This document shows, piece after piece, positions 34,908 through 40,544 of a stretch of 40,544 nt of DNA. The notes under the pieces are model-generated. The model had not been told where the DNA came from and made no database searches. It worked only from the letters and a program-made list of their open reading frames with translations. The stretch's first letter is position 1. The number at the start of each line of letters is the position of its first letter. Source of the DNA: Burkholderiaceae bacterium (lineage in GTDB: Bacteria > Pseudomonadota > Gammaproteobacteria > Burkholderiales > Burkholderiaceae_C); contig JAFALA010000084.1 of NCBI GenBank assembly GCA_019234815.1, positions 1 through 40,544 of the forward strand, given 5' to 3'. The position numbers were made by a program, and so were the translations under genes.

Positions 34908-35402
34908 TCAGTGCATGTGTTCGCCCGAGGTTGCAGATGCGCCATGCGCATGTGGCGCTTGAACCTGCACGTCGACGTCGATCTTGCCCGCATGCTCGAA
35001 TTCGAGCGTCATGGGGAAATGCTCGCCGTCCTTGATGGTCTGCTTCAGGTCCATCAGCATCAGGTGCCAGCCTGATCCCGGTTTCATCTTGACCGAGGCG
35101 CCGGGCGGCAGCGCGATGTAGGCTTCTTCCTTCATGTGCATGACACCGTTCGCATCCATGCCCATGCTGTGCAGTTCCACATGGCCTGCTAACGGGCTGC
35201 TTGCGCGGACCAGGCGGTCGGCTGTCGCGCCCAGATTGTCCAGGGAGGCGATATAGGCCGCGCCCGTGCTGGAGCCGGGGACGCTGGGTTTGGCGTAGGG
35301 GTGATCGATGTGCACGTCGCCAAGCTTGTAGTCATGCGCATGCACGACACCAGCGCACAAAGCCAGGATGGTGCTGATCAGGGATTGTTTCAGGGTGGGC
35401 AT
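34908..35402 (-). CDS. PCuAC-type periplasmic copper chaperone
   Basis: A protein of the PCu(A)C (DUF461) family, which delivers Cu(I) to the CuA/CuB centres of haem-copper oxidases. From the ATG at 35402 it is 164 residues with a signal (MPTLKQSLISTILALCAGVV, cut near HAHD). The copper motif is present: His in HVELHSM, Met in MHMKEE, then His and Met in SGWHLMLMDL. The C-terminus adds a His/Met tail (APHAHGAS through GEHMH), a likely extra copper-binding arm. Earlier starts exist at 35417 and 35465 but add no useful sequence. It lies apart from the cco locus but could serve it. Confidence 0.9.
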   Translation of the reverse strand: MPTLKQSLISTILALCAGVVHAHDYKLGDVHIDHPYAKPSVPGSSTGAAYIASLDNLGATADRLVRASSPLAGHVELHSMGMDANGVMHMKEEAYIALPPGASVKMKPGSGWHLMLMDLKQTIKDGEHFPMTLEFEHAGKIDVDVQVQAPHAHGASATSGEHMH

Positions 35403-35503
35403 GGTGGTGAATTCCATAGCAATTGAATAAGTTGAAGCGGCTTGCAGGCCGCATCGGCGCGACAATGGCGCATTATTGTTGATCAGCGATCGCGAAAACC
35501 AGT

Positions 35504-35845
35504 ATGAGCGCCTTGCCCCAATGTCCCCAGTGCCAGTCTGCGTACACCTATGAAGACGGGGCTCAGTATGTGTGCCCCGAATGCGGCCATGAATGGAGCC
35601 GGGTCGCGCAGCCGGCGCCGGCGGAAGAGCATCGCGTGGTCCGCGATGCCCATGGCAATGTGCTGCAGGATGGCGATGCAGTGACCGTCATCAAAGACTT
35701 GAAGCTCAAAGGTTCGTCGCTGGTCGTGAAGGTGGGTACCAAGGTCAAGAGCATCCGCTTGGTGGATGGCGATCACGACATCGATTGCAAGATCGATGGC
35801 ATCGGCGCTATGCAGCTCAAGTCCGCGTACGTCAAGAAGGCCTGA
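35504..35845 (+). CDS. PhnA/YjdM-type zinc-ribbon protein
   Basis: A 113-residue protein of the PhnA (YjdM) family. The zinc ribbon has two CxxC knuckles: [13 protein letters not shown] and [10 protein letters not shown]. The PhnA core follows: [27 protein letters not shown] and GTKVKSIRL. Despite its name the family has no proven part in phosphonate use. The gene stands alone, divergent from the copper chaperone and convergent with the binding-protein gene. No strong ribosome site precedes the ATG. Confidence 0.92.
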   Translation: MSALPQCPQCQSAYTYEDGAQYVCPECGHEWSRVAQPAPAEEHRVVRDAHGNVLQDGDAVTVIKDLKLKGSSLVVKVGTKVKSIRLVDGDHDIDCKIDGIGAMQLKSAYVKKA

Positions 35846-35882
35846 CTTCAGAATCGGGGCGGCCGCGACTTTCGCAGCGGTC

Positions 35883-37340
35883 TCAACGGGTATAGCCGTA
35901 GCGGCTGTAGATCGTGCTGATCACGCCGCGCTTGTCCATCGCAGCCAGCGTGTCGTTGAGTTGGTTGATCAGGTTTTGCGGCATGTCGCGCTGGCAGGCC
36001 AGGTACATCTCGGTGCGGTTGAAGATCAGCACGGGCTTGATGTTGTCGATGTGCTGCTGTTGCAGGCGGTACTGGCCGATCAGCTTGCCGGTGGCCCAGA
36101 AGTCGATGCGACCATGCAGCAGTTTTTGCGGGTTGACGTCGTCCGAAGGCGCCACGTCCACCATGTAGCCGCGCCCTTGCAGATACGGCACGATGGCGTC
36201 GCCCTGGTAGCTGCCGATGGTGGCCTTGACCACGTCCGGCAGCTGTGCCGGAACTGGCGCGTCCGGGAGCGCAAACAGGGCCCAGTCGTTCTGGACCAGT
36301 GGCCCCACCCACTGATACAAGGCTTCGCGCTCGGGGGTGCGTGACATCGAGAAGACGCAGGTGTCGGGGTCCGTGCGCGCCATTGCAATGGCCCGGGCCC
36401 AGGGGTAGACCGCCAGTTGGTAGTGGAAGCCCGCTTCGGCCAGCAAGGCCTTGACGATGTCGGTCGACACCCCGGTCACCTGGCCCTGCGGCGAGCTCAT
36501 GTTGTAGGGGGGGTACTCTTCCGTGGTCAAGGTGATCGAGAACGGTTTGAAGAACGAGTCGCCCGGCATGGGCAGCTGGTATTTCTTGAGGATGCGCTGG
36601 TAGCTGCCGTTGCTCTGCAGCTCCAGCATGGCCTGGCGCCAGGCCAGGGCTTGTTGGTCTGTGATGTCTTTCGATGCGCCCAGCCAGATGATGCCGGTGA
36701 ACACGGGCGCGCTGACGCTCAGCTCGGAGGCAGGCATGCCGCGCTGGTCCAGCACGCGCAGGTCGATCGCCTCGCTGCCCAGCAGCACGTCGCATACGCC
36801 GGACCGCAGCATGCGGGCCATGTCTTCGACGGTGTTGGCTTCAAGCGGATGACGCAATCCGAGCAGTCGCAATTGCGCGGCTGTGGCCGAGCCCCGCATC
36901 ACGGCCACGCGAAGCTCGCGGAGCTTGCCGACATCCTTCAGATCTAGGCCCGACTTGCGCGGTGCAATGAACACGAAATTCTGCTCGTAGAGCTTCACCA
37001 GCCATTGGTACTGGCTCTCGCGCTCCTGTGTACGAGTCAGCGGATAGATCAGGGTGCGAGGCTGTGTTTGCGCCATCAGCTGCGCGCGCGACCAGGGGAG
37101 GAACTGGATGGTGCTGCTCGAGCCGACGCGGCGCTGCATTTCCTGCACCATCTCGCTCAAAGCGCCGGGCGCATCAGGCGGCTGCTCGGCGGAGAAGGGG
37201 CGCAGATCGGTGCTGACGATCTGGACATCCCGTGGGGTGTCGGCGCAGGCGAAGTTTCCAAATCCTGCCAGACTTGCCAAACCTGCTATCGCGGCGGCCA
37301 GTGCGAGCGAATACAAACTGCGTATGCGCATGGAGGGCAT
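35883..37340 (-). CDS. Periplasmic protein with two tandem solute-binding domains
   Basis: A 485-residue secreted protein. The ATG at 37340 is favoured by GGGAG six bases upstream and opens a signal (MRIRSLYSLALAAAIAGLAS, cut near ACADT). The mature chain has two copies of a family 3 (amino-acid type) solute-binding fold, about residues 35-255 and 260-485. The repeat is visible: FLPWSRAQLMAQTQPRTLIY against VYPWARAIAMARTDPDTCVF, and LTRTQERESQYQW against SMSRTPEREALYQW. The second copy keeps TEEYPPYNM; the first has DLRPFSAEQ. No membrane span or permease gene is nearby. Ligand unknown; could be a sensor or scavenger. Confidence 0.85.
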   Translation of the reverse strand: MPSMRIRSLYSLALAAAIAGLASLAGFGNFACADTPRDVQIVSTDLRPFSAEQPPDAPGALSEMVQEMQRRVGSSSTIQFLPWSRAQLMAQTQPRTLIYPLTRTQERESQYQWLVKLYEQNFVFIAPRKSGLDLKDVGKLRELRVAVMRGSATAAQLRLLGLRHPLEANTVEDMARMLRSGVCDVLLGSEAIDLRVLDQRGMPASELSVSAPVFTGIIWLGASKDITDQQALAWRQAMLELQSNGSYQRILKKYQLPMPGDSFFKPFSITLTTEEYPPYNMSSPQGQVTGVSTDIVKALLAEAGFHYQLAVYPWARAIAMARTDPDTCVFSMSRTPEREALYQWVGPLVQNDWALFALPDAPVPAQLPDVVKATIGSYQGDAIVPYLQGRGYMVDVAPSDDVNPQKLLHGRIDFWATGKLIGQYRLQQQHIDNIKPVLIFNRTEMYLACQRDMPQNLINQLNDTLAAMDKRGVISTIYSRYGYTR

Positions 37341-37390
37341 GACGGACTCCCGTGGGCTGATCCAGCTTGCATTTTTCACCGGGGCAAAGA

Positions 37391-37422
37391 AAAAAGCACC
37401 CAGGCTTACACCCGGGTGCTGT
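37391..37422 (-). terminator. Rho-independent terminator after the tRNA-Asn pair
   Basis: Read on the minus strand, GCACCCGGGTGTAAGCCTGGGTGC forms a stem (GCACCC/GGGTGC) followed by TTTTTTCTTTG. It lies just after the second tRNA and ends that transcript. Confidence 0.85.
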
Positions 37423-37435
37423 TTCATTTGATGAG

Positions 37436-37511
37436 TGGCTCCTCGACCTGGGCTCGAACCAGGGACCTACGGATTAACAGTCCGGCGCTCTACCGACTGA
37501 GCTATCGAGGA
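37436..37511 (-). tRNA. tRNA-Asn (anticodon GTT), copy 2
   Basis: The minus strand reads as a 76-base tRNA with TCCTCGA / TCGAGGA acceptor arms, D-arm TAGCTCAGTCGGTAGAG, anticodon loop CTGTTAA (GTT), T-loop GGTTCGAGCCC and encoded CCA. It is identical over all 76 bases to the copy at 37579, and lies between it and the terminator. Confidence 0.97.
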
Positions 37512-37539
37512 ATAGATTCTGAGGGAATCTTGATCGGTA

Positions 37540-37569
37540 TGAAATTGCGCTTAATCCTGAGCAATTTCA
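37540..37569. repeat. Inverted repeat in the spacer between the two tRNAs
   Basis: TGAAATTGC (37540-37548) and GCAATTTCA (37561-37569) are perfect 9-base arms with a 12-base loop. A second hairpin, AGATTC-TGAGG-GAATCT, lies at 37514-37530. On the minus strand these would form in the precursor between the tRNAs, where processing enzymes act. Confidence 0.5.
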
Positions 37570-37578
37570 AGTATTTTT

Positions 37579-37654
37579 TGGCTCCTCGACCTGGGCTCGA
37601 ACCAGGGACCTACGGATTAACAGTCCGGCGCTCTACCGACTGAGCTATCGAGGA
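37579..37654 (-). tRNA. tRNA-Asn (anticodon GTT), copy 1
   Basis: A 76-base tRNA on the minus strand with encoded CCA, anticodon GTT in CTGTTAA and a standard T-loop; identical to the copy at 37436. The two are separated by 67 bases and are likely made from one precursor. Confidence 0.97.
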
Positions 37655-37690
37655 ACTAAGCCTCGCATTATAGAACGAAAAATCCGTACC

Positions 37691-39889
37691 TCACAAGCGC
37701 ATTTCCAAACTCAACCTGAAAGTCCGGGGCGCCAGCGGATAGAGGTAGGCGCTGCCGTATTGGTAGGGCGACTCACGCCAGGCGCGCCTGTCGAAGACGT
37801 TGTTCACGCCGAGACGCCAGGTGAGCTGCGCCTGGTCCAGGGTTTGGTCGAAGCGCAAGCCGCCATCCATGCGGCTCCAGCCGCCGATGTTGACGCTGTT
37901 GTCGGGTAGCACGGCGCGCGGACCTTCGTAGACCAGCGCCAGGTGAGCGTGCAAGCCTTGCCAGCCCGTCAACCGGCCCAGGCCCTGCCGGACCTCCAGC
38001 TTGAGCGTTTCTTCCGGTGCGTTGGTGGGACGCAGGCCATCGATGCCCGGCTCCATCGCGCCCTCGCGGCGGGCCTGCAGCTTCATCGCGCTGCCGCTCA
38101 AGGCGCCGTCGCGCCATTTCAGGTCGGCCTGAGCCTCCAGTCCGCGGTTGTGCTGCGTGCCGTCGAGCGTTTCCGTGCAACTGGCGATCGCGCCGCTGCA
38201 TGCGCCCAGGCTGCTCCACTGCGGCTGTTCGATGTCGAAGGCCGCGATGGACCAATCGACTTGCCGGGCGCCGACCTTGTAGCCCAGTTCGAACTGCCGG
38301 CTCACGGCGGAAGGCAGCGCCTGGCCCGCATTGGTGTAGGTGGGCAACTGCGGCGCCACGTCGGACTGCACGCCCTGGCCCCAGCTGCCATACACCATTT
38401 GCTGCGCGGACACGGCGTAGCTCAAGCCCAGCCAGGGGGTCGTGAAACTCTGGCCGTAGGCGGCGGCTTGCGTGCCGTCGGTCTGCCAGCTGTCGCGGTG
38501 CAATTGCGTGTGGCGCAGGCCGGCAAACAGCTGCCATTCGTTGCTCAGCTGGATGCTGTCGCGCAGGTAGAACTCGGTGGTGTGCTCGTGGCGGTCGGTG
38601 TTGGTCGCATTGGGTGCGGGGTTGGGCGGGATGCTGAAATTCTGGCTGTAGACATTGCTTTCCCCGGCGTACGCGTAGGTTTGCGGTCCCAGGCGCCACA
38701 AGGTGTGCGTGAGCAGGACGCCGCCCGTGAAGTCATGCTGCAGTCCGGCGGTCTCGAAGCGGCCGCTGAGCGAGGTGTCGAGCGCGTCGACATCGCGATG
38801 CTCGTTGTTGCTGCGAAAGTCGTAGAGATCGAAATCGCCGTTGCCGCAGAAGCGGTCGTAGAAGACCTGGCCGCTGGTGGAGTTGGTGCAGCCAAAGGCG
38901 AAGGCCTCGCGGTCGTCGGAGCGCAGCCGCTGCAAGCCGTAGTGCATGTCCAGGCGCCAATCGGTTGACAGCTTCTGCTGCCAGCGCAGCGAGGCGTGGA
39001 TGTTGTCGAACACCACGGGTTCGGTCCACGGCATGTCGTTCAGGTTGAGATTGGGATCGACATGCGCGGCGTTGGGCAGCGTGGCGCCGAGCAGGCTGTA
39101 GGCCTGCTGGCTGGGTTCGGATTGGTGGCTGATCTCGAACTCGGCCTGCAGCAGCGTGTCGGTGCCGGGACGCCAGTCGGCGGCCACGCCGAGGTGGTTG
39201 CGCTTGCCTTCGGCGTTGTTCAGCAAGGGATGCAGATCGGCGGCGCTGGCGTTGATGCGCAGTCCGAATTCGGTGCCCGCGCCTTGGGAGCGGCCAAAGC
39301 GCTGGCTCCAATCGAAGGTTGCCTCGGTGGTGCCGCGCTCGCTCAAGGCCAGCGAGGCGTCCAGCCAGTTGCCCGTGGGACGCTTGACCACCAGGTTCAC
39401 CAGGCCGCCGGGCGCGCTCGTGCCGGCCTGGATGCCGCTGGTGCCCTTGAGCACCTCGATGTCGTTGATGTTGCCCAGCGCCAGAGCGGTGTCTGCATCG
39501 ATGGGCAGGCCGTCGCGGCGGTAGTTGAAGCGCGGGTCCAGTTGGAAGCCGCGCACGTTCAGGTAGGAGATGTAGCCGATGGCGTTGTAGCTGTCGCTGA
39601 CGCTGGCATCCAGGGCGGTGAGGCCGCGCAGGTCGTTGATGCCGTCCTCGAACAGCTGGTCCCGGCTCACTGTGCTCGCTTGCAGGGGCAGCTTGGCCAG
39701 GGGCGTGCTGCCGAATCCGCCGATCGCGACAGCAGCATCTTGATTGCTGGCGCTGACCGTGACGGGGGGCAGCTGATTGTCAGCCGTGGATTGCGCCAAC
39801 GCGGGTGCGGCGCAGAGCAGGGCGCTCAACAAGGAGTTCAGGGGAAAACTCCGCCGTGGGTTGATGTGGATGTGGTGACGTCGTGCCAT
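37691..39889 (-). CDS. TonB-dependent outer-membrane receptor under TPP control
   Basis: A 732-residue TonB-dependent receptor. A signal sequence (SLLSALLCAAPALAQ) is followed by the candidate TonB box LPPVTVSA, a plug (about residues 50-175, with SYLNVRGFQLDPRFNYRRDG and IEVLKGTSGIQAGTSAPGG) and a 22-strand-type barrel. By sequence type it looks like the siderophore-receptor class (FhuA/FpvA-like). But a TPP riboswitch lies upstream, so thiamin or a thiamin precursor is the more likely cargo. Two Cys pairs in extracellular loops (CTNSTSG...FCGNG and GACSGAIASC) may be disulfides. The last residue is Leu (SLEMRL) rather than the usual Phe. It would need the TonB/ExbB/ExbD at 439-2934 for energy. 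Confidence 0.92.
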   Translation of the reverse strand: MARRHHIHINPRRSFPLNSLLSALLCAAPALAQSTADNQLPPVTVSASNQDAAVAIGGFGSTPLAKLPLQASTVSRDQLFEDGINDLRGLTALDASVSDSYNAIGYISYLNVRGFQLDPRFNYRRDGLPIDADTALALGNINDIEVLKGTSGIQAGTSAPGGLVNLVVKRPTGNWLDASLALSERGTTEATFDWSQRFGRSQGAGTEFGLRINASAADLHPLLNNAEGKRNHLGVAADWRPGTDTLLQAEFEISHQSEPSQQAYSLLGATLPNAAHVDPNLNLNDMPWTEPVVFDNIHASLRWQQKLSTDWRLDMHYGLQRLRSDDREAFAFGCTNSTSGQVFYDRFCGNGDFDLYDFRSNNEHRDVDALDTSLSGRFETAGLQHDFTGGVLLTHTLWRLGPQTYAYAGESNVYSQNFSIPPNPAPNATNTDRHEHTTEFYLRDSIQLSNEWQLFAGLRHTQLHRDSWQTDGTQAAAYGQSFTTPWLGLSYAVSAQQMVYGSWGQGVQSDVAPQLPTYTNAGQALPSAVSRQFELGYKVGARQVDWSIAAFDIEQPQWSSLGACSGAIASCTETLDGTQHNRGLEAQADLKWRDGALSGSAMKLQARREGAMEPGIDGLRPTNAPEETLKLEVRQGLGRLTGWQGLHAHLALVYEGPRAVLPDNSVNIGGWSRMDGGLRFDQTLDQAQLTWRLGVNNVFDRRAWRESPYQYGSAYLYPLAPRTFRLSLEMRL

Positions 39890-39971
39890 CGGTGTTCCAA
39901 AAAGCGATGGTAGGGCAGCACAGACCCATGGCGACGCTCATCGACGATGGTGCGGTCATGGCATGGAGTCT

Positions 39972-40061
39972 GTCATGCTTCCCTGCGCGAGGATTACCTC
40001 AATCAGGTTCAAAGGGACTTTCTCAGCCGGCTCATCAGATGAGCCAGCACCCCTAGCGGAC
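39972..40061 (-). promoter_or_regulatory. TPP riboswitch (THI element)
   Basis: On the minus strand the conserved TPP aptamer is intact. It has GTC-C-GCT (P1 left), AGGGGTGC, the P3 stem GGCTCATC / GATGAGCC, GCTGAGA, ACCTGAT, then GGTAATCC, CGCGCAGGGAAGC and GAC (P1 right). It lies 83 bases before the receptor ATG. The expression platform is unclear: AGCG...ATGG can pair with CCATCGCT before a T tract just upstream of the ribosome site, which could be a weak terminator. Thiamin pyrophosphate binding would switch the receptor gene off. Confidence 0.93.
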
Positions 40062-40110
40062 GGATTCGATGAATCCGAGCTGGCAAGTGTAATGGATTGG
40101 CCGGACCTAA

Positions 40111-40137
40111 GAAAAAAGGCTGCCCAAATGGCAGCCT
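40111..40137 (-). terminator. Rho-independent terminator of the reductase gene
   Basis: AAGGCTGCC and GGCAGCCTT pair over a 5-base loop (ATTTG on the minus strand), with TTTTTTCTTAG after it on the minus strand. It lies 25 bases after the stop of the reductase gene and ahead of the TPP riboswitch. Confidence 0.85.
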
Positions 40138-40161
40138 TCGGTGGAACGGGAAATCGTTCGC

Positions 40162-40544
40162 TCAGTCGAACACCGGCGTGTCCACGCCCAGCACCTTGTG
40201 CAGCTTGGGGCTGGTGGTGGTGTACTGCAGGTGGATGCGCTTCTCGGGGAAGATGTAGGGCGCGGCGGCAAAGGCTGCCAGTGCGCACTCGTGGAAGCCC
40301 GAGAGGATCAGCTTCTTCTTGCCGGGATAGGTGTTGACGTCGCCGACGGCGAAGATGCCCGGCACGCTGGTCTCGAACTTCTCGGTGTCGACCACGATCT
40401 GCTTGCGCTCGAGCGCCAGGCCCCATTCGGCGATCGGTCCCAGCTTGGGCGACAGGCCGAAGAACACCAGCACCTGGTCGCAAGGCACGACGCGCGTGAC
40501 GCCGTCGCCGCCGGTGACCTTGACGCCCTTGAGCACGTCGTCGC
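40162..40544 (-). CDS. Ferredoxin-NADP reductase, TrxB-like (C-terminal part)
   Basis: The C-terminal 127 residues of a protein that runs off the window edge. The flavin-binding motif [21 protein letters not shown] and the tail [16 protein letters not shown] mark the YumC-type ferredoxin-NADP+ reductases, which resemble thioredoxin reductase but lack the active Cys pair. [23 protein letters not shown] and [12 protein letters not shown] are the family pattern. The Cys in VVPCDQV and HECALA are not a CxxC pair. The frame stays open to position 40544, so the N-terminal FAD and NADP domains lie outside. Confidence 0.9.
   Translation of the reverse strand, partial: DDVLKGVKVTGGDGVTRVVPCDQVLVFFGLSPKLGPIAEWGLALERKQIVVDTEKFETSVPGIFAVGDVNTYPGKKKLILSGFHECALAAFAAAPYIFPEKRIHLQYTTTSPKLHKVLGVDTPVFD

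Overview
The window looks like a chromosomal segment of a GC-rich betaproteobacterium in the Alcaligenaceae (Bordetella/Achromobacter relatives). This rests on the overall gene set and order: ccoI-S-N-O-Q-P-G-H with fnr and hemN, exbB-exbD-lpxK-Trm112-kdsB-adk, and icd-csp-clpS-clpA. It also rests on strong G/C bias at third codon positions and -10 boxes of the TAGAAT/TACAAT type. The genus cannot be fixed from the sequence alone. I see no prophage, insertion sequence, integrase, CRISPR array or rRNA operon; most of the window is ordinary core genome.

Layout. 1-4.3 kb: the tail of an unidentified gene, then a TonB energy-transduction operon (tonB, exbB, two exbD genes, a secreted repeat protein) ending at a strong terminator. 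4.3-5.1 kb: a short-chain 3-hydroxyacyl-CoA dehydrogenase behind a palindromic operator that resembles LiuR-type sites. 5.2-9.2 kb (minus strand): a second ExbB/ExbD pair translationally coupled to lpxK, a Trm112-like protein and kdsB (lipid A/KDO supply), followed by adk. 9.4-12 kb: xseA, iron superoxide dismutase and a secreted DUF192 protein.

12-22.8 kb is the complete cbb3 oxidase locus: copper ATPase CcoI, CcoS, subunits CcoN/O/Q/P, assembly factors CcoG and a short CcoH, then the oxygen regulator Fnr, anaerobic HemN and a SafE-like membrane protein. FNR-type boxes lie between fnr and hemN and, less perfectly, ahead of ccoI. Together they form a micro-aerobic respiration module of copper supply, oxidase, haem supply and oxygen sensing. 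22.8-27.4 kb: icd, a cold-shock protein, clpS and clpA.

27.4-37.4 kb is more accessory: a secreted unknown protein, a CLC-F-like antiporter coupled to a secreted histidine-phosphatase-fold protein, an unknown protein, a small cluster (DUF2946 protein, Cys-rich outer-membrane barrel, Tat-type TlpA thioredoxin), a beta-ketothiolase, a PCuAC copper chaperone, a PhnA/YjdM zinc-ribbon protein and an unusual tandem-domain solute-binding protein. 37.4-40.5 kb: two identical tRNA-Asn genes, a TonB-dependent receptor preceded by a clear TPP (thiamin) riboswitch, and the 3' end of a ferredoxin-NADP reductase gene.

The most notable points are the TPP-riboswitch-controlled TonB receptor, which is probably a thiamin or precursor importer although it looks like a siderophore receptor; the DUF2946/barrel/TlpA cluster; the duplicated-domain binding protein; the divergent fnr/hemN control site; and TAGAAT-N6-ATG starts that suggest leaderless mRNAs.
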